64,000 nucleotides of DNA from PALSA-1296 sp038210275. GTDB taxonomy: Bacteria > Bacteroidota > Ignavibacteria > Palsa-1295. The stretch covers positions 1 to 64,000 of the forward strand of contig JBBQWV010000018.1 of the NCBI GenBank assembly GCA_038210275.1, written 5' to 3'. This document shows positions 44,010 to 52,453 of this stretch, piece after piece. The notes under the pieces were generated by a model. The model was not told where the DNA came from and did not search any database. It saw only the letters and a program-made list of their open reading frames with translations. Position 1 is the stretch's first letter, and every line of letters begins with the position of its first letter. The position numbers were made by a program, and so were the translations under genes.

Positions 44010-45029
44010 TTATTTCTTTTTTATCACAATCTCTTTTTTCTTTGCAGCCGATTGGTAGAACGCTTCGACAACTTGCATTCTGGCAAGTGATTCTTCGCCG
44101 CTTGATATCAGTGGGACGATGCCACGAACAGCATTGATGAAATGACGCAGTTCATTCTCGTACGATTTTTTGAAGAGTGCAACCTGAGAATCCGATTTTG
44201 CCGGAGTCAAATTTACCAGATTTCCGGCAACACTTTTGAAAACTCTGAGCGGATTAATAAATGCGGAGCCTTTATCGCCGAAGACATTGCAATAGAAGAA
44301 ATCTCCTTCGCGGTGGAATGTCCAGCTTGTTTCGATGGTAAGGGTTACATCGTTTGCAAGTCTTAAGAATACAGCGCATGAATCTTCGACTTTTTTTGTA
44401 TGCTGATTGTAGCTCGTCGCACTGACGGTTGTAACATCAGGATAGTTAAGCAGCCACAGCGCCATATCGAGCATAACGATTCCGAGATCGAGGAATACGC
44501 CGCCGCCGGATTTTTCTTTCTGTTGCTGCCATGCCGCAGCCGATGATTGCTGCTTGAGCCAGCCGGATTTGATGTAAAATATTTTACCAAGTTCACCGGT
44601 TTCGATGAAGGATTTTAAGATCATCGTATCGGGTCGAAAGCGATTATTCATTCCGACCATTAATTTTCGTCCACATTTTCTCGCAGCATCAACGATTTCT
44701 TTTGCTTCTTTTGCAGTGCGGGCAATCGGCTTTTCGACAAGAACATCTTTGCCGGCTTGAAGGGCGGCAATGGCGGCACTTCTATGCTGATCGGTTGATG
44801 CACAAATATCAACAGCAGTGATCTCGGCACCTGTCGAGGATTGAAGCATTGCTTCGATCGATTTGAAGGTTTGCGGAATTCCATACCGCAAAGCAATAGC
44901 CTTTGCCTTGCGTTCATCAGGATCGACGACAGCAAGCACTTCGACATCCTGCATTTTCTTGAGGATTGGCAAATGAATGACTTGACCTACATTTCCGCAG
45001 CCAACTAGGGCGAGTTTTATCTTATCCAT
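44010..45029 (-). CDS. Gfo/Idh/MocA-family oxidoreductase
   Basis: A 339-residue NAD(P)-dependent sugar-type dehydrogenase. The Rossmann motif LALVGCGNVGQVIHLP is at residues 6-21, VVDPDERKAKA follows, and EKPIARTAKEAKE carries the catalytic-type Lys of the family. The C-terminal beta domain contains GGGVFLDLGIVMLDMALWLL. It probably oxidises or epimerises a sugar. It is monocistronic, with a -7 box 4 bases before the ATG, suggesting a leaderless transcript. Confidence 0.9.
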   Translation of the reverse strand: MDKIKLALVGCGNVGQVIHLPILKKMQDVEVLAVVDPDERKAKAIALRYGIPQTFKSIEAMLQSSTGAEITAVDICASTDQHRSAAIAALQAGKDVLVEKPIARTAKEAKEIVDAARKCGRKLMVGMNNRFRPDTMILKSFIETGELGKIFYIKSGWLKQQSSAAAWQQQKEKSGGGVFLDLGIVMLDMALWLLNYPDVTTVSATSYNQHTKKVEDSCAVFLRLANDVTLTIETSWTFHREGDFFYCNVFGDKGSAFINPLRVFKSVAGNLVNLTPAKSDSQVALFKKSYENELRHFINAVRGIVPLISSGEESLARMQVVEAFYQSAAKKKEIVIKKK

Positions 45030-45033
45030 AATG

Positions 45034-45041
45034 CAAAAATA
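45034..45041 (-). promoter_or_regulatory. -7 box TATTTTTG 4 bases before an ATG
   Basis: The minus strand reads CCCGTATTTTTGCATTATGG. TATTTTTG ends at 45034 and the ATG begins at 45029, so transcription starting about 7 bases past the box centre would begin at or near the start codon. Confidence 0.55.
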
Positions 45042-45182
45042 CGGGGTTTAAGAGCGGTTGCCTGTAAATTGAGAAGTATTTTAATTTTTGCAGCATTTTT
45101 CTTTCCATTTTTCTGAAACATTTCACCCAAAAATGGGTTATTACAATACCGGAATTGTGCTTAATTTAACGAGATGTTGTCT

Positions 45183-46013
45183 ATGAAAAAGCTACTTATA
45201 CTTGCCTTACTTTTTGCTCCGACTTTTTTGCATGCCCAATCAACGGGGCTTATTAACCGCACAGATGCGCAAATGGGAAAGTTAACGCTTATTCCGCTGT
45301 CTCCGGAATCTGCTCAAAGGAGTTTTAACATTGTGATTCAGGATACCGTCCTCTACTTTGGGAAGCAAAAAGAAGTGATCATTGCAGGACCGATCAAGAA
45401 TTTGACTGCGGGTACCGTGGAGATCTATTTTCAGAGAACGCATATACGACTTCCTGAGGGGTGGATCACCAGTGTTTGTTTTGGAGGAAATTGTTGGGGT
45501 GATACCATAAGTTCAACTCCGCCGGGCTATCCATTTACCTTAGGTCCGGGGGATACGAGTCTTTTCAATCTGGATCTTTGGGATATCATGCCATATACAA
45601 TGGATGATTCGGTTATAGACTACTTAAAATTCACAGATATCCGAGGTACTTCTAAAGATACCATATCATTTATTTTGAAAGCGGTAAAGCTTGCACCGTT
45701 AGCAGTTCAAGATAATAAGACTAAATCCGCGTTATCCAATCCGAAGATAACATCAATATATCCAAGTCCGCTGATTCAGGGAAATTCAATTAAAGTAAAA
45801 GTTTCAAGTCCGAAGGAGAGCAGTCTTTCGTATTCGATCTATGATGGAGTCGGCAGATCGGTAGCTCTTGGCGTCATGCGCCAGCATATTGGTTTGGGAG
45901 ATAATACCATTAGTATCGGTTCACTTGATGGCTTGACGAATGGAACCTATATGCTAAAATTCAATTTCGGAGACGGTTCAAGCAGTACGTACTTCTTCCA
46001 AGTTTTGCGATAA
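45183..46013 (+). CDS. T9SS-sorted secreted protein of unknown function
   Basis: A 276-residue protein (an in-frame ATG at 45174 would add three residues). Signal peptide MKKLLILALLFAPTFLHAQS. The N-terminal domain (about 25-170) has two Cys (SVCFGGNCWG) and IIAGPIKNLTAGTVEIYF, a beta-sandwich look. The C-terminal sorting domain from about 185 has ITSIYPSPLIQGN, YSIYDGVGRSVALG and LTNGTYMLKFNF. Function of the core is unknown. Confidence 0.78.
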   Translation: MKKLLILALLFAPTFLHAQSTGLINRTDAQMGKLTLIPLSPESAQRSFNIVIQDTVLYFGKQKEVIIAGPIKNLTAGTVEIYFQRTHIRLPEGWITSVCFGGNCWGDTISSTPPGYPFTLGPGDTSLFNLDLWDIMPYTMDDSVIDYLKFTDIRGTSKDTISFILKAVKLAPLAVQDNKTKSALSNPKITSIYPSPLIQGNSIKVKVSSPKESSLSYSIYDGVGRSVALGVMRQHIGLGDNTISIGSLDGLTNGTYMLKFNFGDGSSSTYFFQVLR

Positions 46014-46016
46014 AAG

Positions 46017-46078
46017 AAAATATGAAATATGAGCTATGAAATAGCATTTCATAGTTCATATTTCACCTTTCATATTTT
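46017..46078. repeat. Hairpin made of short repeated words (TATGAAATATGA type)
   Basis: AAATATGAAATATGAGCTATG mirrors CATAGTTCATATTTC-type words. The nth stop (46063) lies inside the right arm, so the last nth codons (KYER) are encoded by the repeat. It separates two convergent genes. Confidence 0.7.
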
Positions 46079-46722
46079 CCCCTACTCGGGCATAACTCTG
46101 CAATTCCACACTGACTGCATTTAGGACGCCTTGCAATACAGATCGCTCTTCCATGAGAAATAAGATAATGCGTTGCCATTGTCCATTCTTTTTCCGGCAC
46201 AAGCTTCATCAGGTCCTGTTCGATCTTGACAGGATCGGAATGCGAAGTGATTTTTAAAAGATTGGCGACGCGGGTAACATGAGTGTCAACGGCAATGCCT
46301 TCTGAAATTCCGAATGCATTGCCAAGCACAACATTCGCTGTTTTTCTTCCGACACCTCGTAAGGTGATAAGCTCTTCCATTGTCTGCGGTACTTTGCTTC
46401 CGAATTTCTCGACGATATCGGATGCCATTGATTTTAACGATTTTGCTTTCTGCCGGAAAAACCCTGTAGTTCGAATGACTTCTTCAATATCTGATAATTC
46501 TGCATCCGCGACTGATTGCGGATTCGGAAAAGCAGGGCGAAAAGTTCTCATCACGATATTTACTCGTGCATCAGTACATTGTGCAGAGAGAATCGTTGCA
46601 GCAAGAAGTTCGAAAGGATTTGTGAAGTCCAGTGCGCAATGAGCCTCGGGATACATCTTCGCTAGTTGCGAAAAGATCTTTTTGGATCTGGCGTTAAGTT
46701 GTTCTTTAGTCTCTTTTGGCAT
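46063..46722 (-). CDS. nth: Endonuclease III (Nth)
   Basis: A 219-residue DNA glycosylase/AP lyase for oxidised pyrimidines. Seen are ILSAQCTDARVN, the helix-hairpin-helix LRGVGRKTANVVL with catalytic Lys, the catalytic Asp in VDTHVTRV, and a [4Fe-4S] pattern C-x6-C-x2-C-x5-C (CIARRPKCSQCGIAELC). I chose ATG 46722; the frame extends upstream but that part overlaps the GT2 gene. It overlaps the GT2 stop by 17 bases. The cluster would be supplied by the ISC system in this window. Confidence 0.94.
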   Translation of the reverse strand: MPKETKEQLNARSKKIFSQLAKMYPEAHCALDFTNPFELLAATILSAQCTDARVNIVMRTFRPAFPNPQSVADAELSDIEEVIRTTGFFRQKAKSLKSMASDIVEKFGSKVPQTMEELITLRGVGRKTANVVLGNAFGISEGIAVDTHVTRVANLLKITSHSDPVKIEQDLMKLVPEKEWTMATHYLISHGRAICIARRPKCSQCGIAELCPSRGKYER

Positions 46723-47386
46723 ATTGTTTCGGAGTACTCCGGTATTTTGCAATTCCTTCAATCCCATCTCGTTCGACAATCGCACAAAGCGAATCGGATT
46801 CTGTTCGAAAGTACCGATACGATGGGATTTTGCTTTCTTCAATAAAAGCTCCATGCTCTTTAGCTCTTGCAAAAAAATCATTATCGTCACTATAGGGAAT
46901 ATCCGAAAATCCTCCGATGCGCTTAAAGAGATCACGGCGGATAAAAAATGTCCCTCCAATAACGCAATCAGAAATTGGAATGAGTTTTGAATGGTCAGAT
47001 TTATCAACGATCATTTGATTGCCGATAACTTCAACTCCACCATGTAATAATTCAATCGCCGGAGTTTGCGATAATATTTGGGAACGAGATGATAAATGAT
47101 TGGGAAGATATTCATCATCAGAGTCGAGAAAAGTAATACATCTTCCCGAAGCGAAAGAAGCGCCAAGATTCCGTGCCATTGCTGCGCCTTGATTCTCGGA
47201 ATAGTGATAAGTGATTCGGGTATCAATGTCGGAAAAAACTCTGACAACATCGGCAGTATTGTCTGAAGAGCCATCATCAACGATTATCATTTCCCAATCC
47301 TCATAGTCTTGTGCGATCACGCTTTCAATCGCACGACTGATCGTATGAGCACGATTAAAGGTTGGGGTGATGATGGAGATTTGCAT
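46706..47386 (-). CDS. GT2 glycosyltransferase
   Basis: A 226-residue GT-A enzyme. It begins ISIITPTFNRAHTISRAIES, then IVDDGSSDNTADV, and the DxD-type TFLDSDDEYLPNH, followed by GGTFFIRRDLFKRIGGF. It is short for the family and lacks a C-terminal extension. It probably transfers a sugar to an envelope glycan. It is cotranscribed with nth (17-base overlap), an unexpected partner. Confidence 0.88.
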   Translation of the reverse strand: MQISIITPTFNRAHTISRAIESVIAQDYEDWEMIIVDDGSSDNTADVVRVFSDIDTRITYHYSENQGAAMARNLGASFASGRCITFLDSDDEYLPNHLSSRSQILSQTPAIELLHGGVEVIGNQMIVDKSDHSKLIPISDCVIGGTFFIRRDLFKRIGGFSDIPYSDDNDFFARAKEHGAFIEESKIPSYRYFRTESDSLCAIVERDGIEGIAKYRSTPKQYAKRD

Positions 47387-47390
47387 TGGA

Positions 47391-47450
47391 AGTTATTAGT
47401 TCTTAATTCTTAGTTCTTAATTAAGCCCTAAGAACTAAGAACTCAAAATT
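47391..47450. repeat. Hairpin made of short repeated words (TTAGTTCTTAA type)
   Basis: Tandem TTAGTTCTTAATTCTTAG mirrors CTAAGAACTAAGAACTC around AAGCC. It lies between the GT2 start and the ThyX stop. Composition of the words differs from the 8727 and 24071 hairpins, but the architecture is the same. Confidence 0.7.
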
Positions 47451-47455
47451 TAATT

Positions 47456-49060
47456 TCAAATAACTCGTTCATATTCATTCAAGTCTATCTGCCAAACTTT
47501 TACTCCGCAATAGCGAATTCCTTCAGGACAGATGGGACGGACGTGAGCCATATCGCGAAGCCCGCAAGGAGGGAGCAAATATTTGCCTATCATCGGATGA
47601 ATAGTGCGGATCTGATCTGCTTCATCAACGGATGCGCGCCATATCTCTTCCTGAGCATTATAGCAAAGGCGCATCGCGTGTTTATGATGCAACGATAGCA
47701 GATCACTTGATTCGGTGAAGCGAATGTTCGTGGCATTCGGAAGCATATACTCAGTAAATTCTTGTCTGACTCCCATTGCGCGGAGCTTTGCATAGCTCTT
47801 CCACGATTGCTCGATAGAATCACGGTAACGGTCTTGCGTTTCCTGTGAAGCAAATTTAACGACCATTGGTGTTTCGAAATCCGGAACATCATCACGAAGC
47901 TGCATGTGCAGTATTGGTCGCGAACCTGGAGTCATACGGTGACGCTGATCTTGTGAGTCGGCAGTATGCGAAAGTTTTTTGCGGAATGTATAATGCACAT
48001 TATGCATGGCACGCGAAAGCTTCGTCTGCGTTGTGAGCACCAGCGTTTCACCTAAGATCGTATTCTTTCCGGGATCAAGTACTAAGGCAATTGCATCTTC
48101 GTCGTCCATATCACGCTGGCTCTTCCCCAAAACTTCACGGACGCTATTTGCTAAAGTTTTTTCTGCGAATGCTTTGTAATCTACGAGCTTGGAATAATTT
48201 CCGTCTAGATCATTATCGAACTCTTTAATGAAATGTGCAATTTTATTGTCGGTATTTCCTTCGCGGATAAATTCTGCTTCAGGGTAACTTCCCGGATCAA
48301 GAGGTTCTTCTAAAATGATCGCATAGTTTGGATCATAACGCAAAAGCTCATCAACCATTGCTCTTACCAAGGCAAAAGTTTCGCTCGGAGTATCAGCCAT
48401 CTTTGCAAGACGGTAATAGCGAAGGAGCGTAATACCGGAAACGGTATGATAGAGATATGCAGTAGTTGAAAGAGGAAGTACGTAACGGGCTACTTCCTGA
48501 GCTTTCTTTTTAATTTCTTTTTGGTACTCGTCTGACTTTTTTCTACGATGGGGGAAACGATCGAAGTATGCTTCATTCACTGCAGGAGTCAGAAGCCCTA
48601 TTAAGTCATGGTAGTCTTTCATGACGCGCTCCATCTCCGATAAATATAACTCCTGAGCTTTAGAGTTTTCAAAATTTGGAACGACATAGCTGCCGCTCTT
48701 TACTTCAACATAACGCTGGCTTACTTGTTCGGAGTTATAGAATGGATGTGAATGCAGGAACGACCAGATAGCATGACGAGAGACGCCTTCAATTGCAAAC
48801 TGGAAATGTGCATGCTGCAATGTCGTATGATGTCCGGCTTCATAAATACTTTTTGCAAGCGCCGAATGCTTTTCCATCGAAACACCTTCCTCGGTGATGA
48901 TGCCCTTGGATGAATAACAGGTTCGGGCTGTGGCAATCGCATTCTTGAATGGAGAAGCAAACGCATTGACAAGTTTCACCTTCAACGGTGAATCAAGAAA
49001 TGGATTGATGATATTATTACCGGAAGTTGATGCAGATTGTATTGGTTCGAGTAATGCCAT
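47456..49060 (-). CDS. thyX: Tandem-domain ThyX-like flavin-dependent thymidylate synthase
   Basis: A 534-residue protein, over twice the usual ThyX length. The N-half has ATARTCYSSKG, HTTLQHAHFQFAIEGVSRHA and SEQVSQRYVEV, a ThyX motif altered from RHRxxSxNExSxRY. The C-half has TKLSRAMHNVHYTF and QDQRHRMTPGSRP, which preserves RHR. The halves thus look like two ThyX domains, each with part of the active-site signature. It would make dTMP from dUMP using FAD and methylene-THF, which FolP helps supply. Start is 3 bases after the TfoX-like stop, so they are in one operon. Confidence 0.87.
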   Translation of the reverse strand: MALLEPIQSASTSGNNIINPFLDSPLKVKLVNAFASPFKNAIATARTCYSSKGIITEEGVSMEKHSALAKSIYEAGHHTTLQHAHFQFAIEGVSRHAIWSFLHSHPFYNSEQVSQRYVEVKSGSYVVPNFENSKAQELYLSEMERVMKDYHDLIGLLTPAVNEAYFDRFPHRRKKSDEYQKEIKKKAQEVARYVLPLSTTAYLYHTVSGITLLRYYRLAKMADTPSETFALVRAMVDELLRYDPNYAIILEEPLDPGSYPEAEFIREGNTDNKIAHFIKEFDNDLDGNYSKLVDYKAFAEKTLANSVREVLGKSQRDMDDEDAIALVLDPGKNTILGETLVLTTQTKLSRAMHNVHYTFRKKLSHTADSQDQRHRMTPGSRPILHMQLRDDVPDFETPMVVKFASQETQDRYRDSIEQSWKSYAKLRAMGVRQEFTEYMLPNATNIRFTESSDLLSLHHKHAMRLCYNAQEEIWRASVDEADQIRTIHPMIGKYLLPPCGLRDMAHVRPICPEGIRYCGVKVWQIDLNEYERVI

Positions 49061-49063
49061 GAG

Positions 49064-49396
49064 TTATCCGACGTATTTCAATGCTTCGATCGCAAGGCTT
49101 TCCCATTTTCTTTTATGCACGAAGGGGACTTGTACCCATTCCTTCATTGGGCGCTTCATTCCCGTAGGATCGAAGAGCTTTGCTCCGTTCAGAGCCATTG
49201 CCTGCTCATGCTCATCGCCCGTAAGCTTAAACACCATATCATTACCAAACAAGCCACAAAATGCTTTTTTGCGGACTTTCAAACATTGCATTCCAAACAT
49301 CTTGCTTCGCTCTGTCCCTAATTTTTCTTCAAGGGAATCGGCAAGATTTTCATAGATCGCGATTGCTGCTTTTTCTGGTTTTGGTATTGGCTCCAT
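49064..49396 (-). CDS. TfoX N-terminal domain protein
   Basis: A 110-residue protein of the TfoX/Sxy N-terminal family. Seen are SKMFGMQCLKVRKKAFCGLF, VFKLTGDEHEQAMAL, GAKLFDPTGMKRPMKEWVQV and WESLAIEALKYV. Full-length Sxy proteins with a C-terminal domain regulate competence with CRP; this one lacks that part and its role is unknown. A -7 box lies 4 bases before the ATG. ThyX follows after 3 bases. Confidence 0.9.
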   Translation of the reverse strand: MEPIPKPEKAAIAIYENLADSLEEKLGTERSKMFGMQCLKVRKKAFCGLFGNDMVFKLTGDEHEQAMALNGAKLFDPTGMKRPMKEWVQVPFVHKRKWESLAIEALKYVG

Positions 49397-49400
49397 GATG

Positions 49401-49408
49401 CAAAATTA
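49401..49408 (-). promoter_or_regulatory. -7 box TAATTTTG 4 bases before an ATG
   Basis: The minus strand reads TCCGTAATTTTGCATCATGG. TAATTTTG ends at 49401 and the ATG begins at 49396. It is the same arrangement as at 45034. Confidence 0.55.
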
Positions 49409-49462
49409 CGGAGAAATAGTGAGAAGGTTATTCGAATAGAGAGAATAAGAAAATAATATATA

Positions 49463-50716
49463 TTAACTAAACCCCCTAAGTAACGCCTCTTCCTCTTCGG
49501 ACATTGCTTTCCCTCTTCGCGCAATAACGGTCTTTGCAACTTCGATGGCTTTCTCAACTTTATATTTTTCTAAACCATCCGGACTGCACCAGGAGAAGTT
49601 GGGAATCCATTTTGGCGGGAAACCGGTGGAGAAAATATTCGAACTGACTCCGACTGCTGTCCCTGTATTAAACTGTGTACCTATTGCGCTCTTGGAATGA
49701 TCTCCCATGAGCAAGCCGACAAAAAGCGATTTTGTTTCGAATTCCTGATCTTCGATAGTTACCTTAACATTTGTATAATCATTTTTCAAGTCACTGGTAT
49801 TTGTCCCTGCTCCGAGGTTACACCACTCGCCTATATAGCTATGACCGAGATAGCCGTCATGCTGCTTATTCGAATAGCCTTGAATGATAGAGTTCTCAAC
49901 TTCGCCGCCAATTTTAGAAATTTGTCCGATAGTCACACCCGGATGAATCTTTGCTCCGGCTTTGATCAGAGATCCGGCACGAATAACAACCGGTCCGATG
50001 ATCGTAGTATTCGGTTCAAAGGTTACATTCTCTTCTATGAGAATAGGTCCGGCACTGGCATCAAGATATGTGCGGCGTGGGAAATCAACGTTCTCATGAA
50101 CGAAAATATTTTTAGGATTCGTGGCATCGATCTTTGGATTTACTTGAATATCATGTTGAAATATTCTTAAACCTGTTGCAACTATCCTTTTTACATCAGT
50201 TTGAATAACGACTGAATTCGAATTCACCATATTCCAAAGCGAAGTAAAGAGTTTTGCTTTTGGAAGAATCCGATCAGTGAGTTTTACATCATCATTCGTA
50301 AATTCTTCGCCGGACATGACGCGGTGCATGATCGCTTTTGGAATAATACCACAAATATTAAATCCGAGAATTTCATCCGGCTGATCTTCCAATCGGAAAA
50401 GGGTATCATCGGAATCAAGAAACTGAGTAAAGAGATGCTCGGTCAGGAGCAATCTTGCATTGATAAAGATAGTGGATCTTGCCTGAAGCAATTCATTGAC
50501 TCGTACGAAAGGATAGCGCTGTTTGACGACGGCTGCAAGTTCAGGACGTACATGAAGAATAATATGACTCTCCGGATCGCAGAAAGTCTGGATCCTCTCG
50601 ATCGCCGAGTAACAGCCGACGAGAAGTTCGGCAAATGACCTCGTATAGGTTAACGGCTTGAAAAGCCGACCTTGAGCGTGTAAGTCCTCAAAAAGGACGA
50701 TCTGTGGATGCGTCAT
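49463..50716 (-). CDS. GlmU-like sugar nucleotidyltransferase/acyltransferase
   Basis: A 417-residue protein. The N-terminus IVLFEDLHAQGRLFKPLTYT resembles the GlmU-like nucleotidyltransferase fold of Bacteroidota (GlmU_N-type). The C-half is a left-handed beta helix with hexapeptides (IGPVVIRAGSLIKAGAKIHP, GVTIGQISKIGGEV, SYIGEWCNLGAGTNTSDLKN). It might make UDP-sugars or act as an acyltransferase for cell-wall precursors. It starts close to the rpmE terminator. Confidence 0.85.
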   Translation of the reverse strand: MTHPQIVLFEDLHAQGRLFKPLTYTRSFAELLVGCYSAIERIQTFCDPESHIILHVRPELAAVVKQRYPFVRVNELLQARSTIFINARLLLTEHLFTQFLDSDDTLFRLEDQPDEILGFNICGIIPKAIMHRVMSGEEFTNDDVKLTDRILPKAKLFTSLWNMVNSNSVVIQTDVKRIVATGLRIFQHDIQVNPKIDATNPKNIFVHENVDFPRRTYLDASAGPILIEENVTFEPNTTIIGPVVIRAGSLIKAGAKIHPGVTIGQISKIGGEVENSIIQGYSNKQHDGYLGHSYIGEWCNLGAGTNTSDLKNDYTNVKVTIEDQEFETKSLFVGLLMGDHSKSAIGTQFNTGTAVGVSSNIFSTGFPPKWIPNFSWCSPDGLEKYKVEKAIEVAKTVIARRGKAMSEEEEALLRGFS

Positions 50717-50733
50717 TGTAAAAAAAGATGCAA

Positions 50734-50764
50734 AGAAAAAGTCCTGACCCGGAGGTCAGGACTT
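50734..50764 (-). terminator. Terminator of rpmE
   Basis: On the minus strand AAGTCCTGACC pairs with GGTCAGGACTT around a short loop, followed by TTTCTTTG. It is 20 bases after the rpmE stop and 20 bases before the GlmU-like ATG. Confidence 0.88.
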
Positions 50765-50786
50765 CAAATATAACACTTCGAAGTGC

Positions 50787-51032
50787 TTATGCCGCCGGAG
50801 TCGCTTTTTCCTTACGCTCAGCGATGGACTTAGCGAATTTCTTTTGGAAGCGCTCTACGCGTCCTGCAGTGTCAACGAACTTCTGCTTTCCGGTAAAGAA
50901 CGGATGGCAGTTATAGCAAATTTCTACGCGAAGCGTATTGCTATCGGTGGTCGAACGAGTCTGAAACTCGTTATTGCAGCCTGCGCAATGCACAGTTATT
51001 GTATGGTAATCGGGATGTATTCCTTTTTTCAT
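50787..51032 (-). CDS. rpmE: Ribosomal protein L31 (zinc type)
   Basis: An 81-residue bL31. It begins MKKGIHPDYHTITVHC. Cysteines C16, C19, C39 and C42 (HCAGCN and EICYNCHPF) form the zinc-binding set of the C+ type. FFTGKQKFVDTAGRVERFQK is the family signature. A terminator follows. Confidence 0.96.
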   Translation of the reverse strand: MKKGIHPDYHTITVHCAGCNNEFQTRSTTDSNTLRVEICYNCHPFFTGKQKFVDTAGRVERFQKKFAKSIAERKEKATPAA

Positions 51033-51457
51033 TGTATTTTTTGAGATGTGACGATTTTTGCCGTCGGATTTATATTAAGAGTGCTCTTAACAGCATGGTT
51101 TTACGTGCCGTTCCAATCTTTGTTGCGTACCACCTACACTGATTACAAACCCATGTGTTTTCCCTTTCATCCTTCCGCCTTCATCCTTACCAAAACCCCG
51201 GGTGAGCGACTGTAAATCTATATAATTCAACAATATCACTATGCACATTTGCAGGTTTCTCCTCTAAAACCAAAGAGTCCGCCAACTGGCGGACTCCTCT
51301 CAAAATGCTGTTAATTCTCTTGTTCCCCATGTAAGCTTTTTGCTCCCAAACTACAAAACTATCAACTACCAAACTTCCCCGAACAAATATACGACATAAA
51401 ATCCCGTTTGTCAAGGTGCCTATCGACATTTATTTTCAGGGAAACCTTAGTCTATTA
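51033..51457. other. 425-base gap upstream of rpmE
   Basis: It holds a perfect hairpin (51275-51296) and otherwise no gene I can support. An 80-codon open frame on the minus strand (51187-51429) lacks domain features and crosses the hairpin, so I left it out. The rpmE promoter must lie near 51040-51100; no clear -7 box is visible. Confidence 0.5.
51275..51296 (-). terminator. Hairpin, probable terminator of the T9SS triplet
   Basis: GAGTCCGCC pairs with GGCGGACTC; on the minus strand it is followed by TTTGGTTTTAG. It lies about 160 bases after the last T9SS gene stop (51458). Confidence 0.6.
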
Positions 51458-52453
51458 TCAGTAATGCTGAAGTTTAATGGTCTTCACTGTTCCATCAGAA
51501 GCTGAGAATCTTGCAAATAATTCGCCGTGGGGTAATCCATTTCCCGGCAAGACGATCTGATCAAGTCCTTCATCATAGACTCTATTCCCGCCGTCATAGA
51601 CTTTCTTGCCAAGCAGATCAAAGACCTCGAAGCGAATAGCAACTGCTTCGCGGCAAGTGAAATCTATTTTTGTTTCTGAGGAGAAGGGGTTTTCCAACGC
51701 AATAATATTGGTTAGGATTTCACCTCTTGCGGCATCGATAAATTTCTTGACATCGGCAGGTTTACCACGAAGAATACCTAATCCTAAATCTTCAAGAGAT
51801 GGTAACGTCGAAACGAAGGGCGTTAATGTTGGATTACGAACAGAATCGCTCCATTTGACATATAAATCTCTCCATCCACCAGGAATAGTAACAGTATCAT
51901 AATAAGCTGTTGCTTTAGGACATCTATTCGTTTGAACTAAGAAATAGAGAACAGCCATTGCTCCACGTTCATCGTCACCTCTTTGATCGTTAAACCAGAG
52001 AAAGGTACCAAACATTTGCGACACATCAGCACAATAATAGTTTGTATCAAGATTGTAATAAAGTACCTTCTTTAACCATTCCCTATATTCAGCATAGCGA
52101 GCAAAGTCGCCACTTCTTTTTGTATTCATCCCACCGACATCAGAGATCGTCGTCCATGAGTTGGAAAGATAAGCACAACTTTCGATGTATGCTTTGTAGG
52201 CATCATATGCTGCTTGGTATTGCTGAGATTCGTTAAGGGATTCAGCTTTCTTTATTAGAGTGACACAATGGTCGAAACTAGTATCCTCAACCACTGACTG
52301 TAACGGTGTCCCGTTTTTTTCCTTAATGCTTTCGTTGGGTATCCCACTGCTACACGAAACACCTGCCTTCAATAAATGTGGTACTTGTGCAACAGCATTG
52401 TCAATAATGACAATGCTGTGCAAAATGAATAAAAGGATGCTGAATTTCCTCAT
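51458..52453 (-). CDS. T9SS-sorted repeat paralogue, copy C (last)
   Basis: A 331-residue secreted protein. Signal peptide (about 1-22, NAVAQ), then a helical domain (about 50-230) with DHCVTLIKKAESLNESQQYQ, YIESCAYLSNSWTTI and REWLKKVLYYNLDTNYYC that looks TPR-like. The segment LTPFVSTLPSLEDLGLGILR leads to a T9SS sorting domain ending FSASDGTVKTIKLQHY. Its start overlaps the previous stop by one base (TAATG). Core function is unknown. Parts are identical to copy A and others to copy B (see findings). Confidence 0.8.
   Translation of the reverse strand: MRKFSILLFILHSIVIIDNAVAQVPHLLKAGVSCSSGIPNESIKEKNGTPLQSVVEDTSFDHCVTLIKKAESLNESQQYQAAYDAYKAYIESCAYLSNSWTTISDVGGMNTKRSGDFARYAEYREWLKKVLYYNLDTNYYCADVSQMFGTFLWFNDQRGDDERGAMAVLYFLVQTNRCPKATAYYDTVTIPGGWRDLYVKWSDSVRNPTLTPFVSTLPSLEDLGLGILRGKPADVKKFIDAARGEILTNIIALENPFSSETKIDFTCREAVAIRFEVFDLLGKKVYDGGNRVYDEGLDQIVLPGNGLPHGELFARFSASDGTVKTIKLQHY

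Noticed and set aside
46723..47007. A 95-residue N-terminal extension of Nth
   Set aside because: Those codons lie in another frame of the GT2 gene; the ATG at 46722 gives the normal Nth length.
51187..51429. An 80-codon open frame on the minus strand upstream of rpmE
   Set aside because: It crosses a perfect hairpin, has no domain or signal peptide, and no usable ribosome site; most likely chance.
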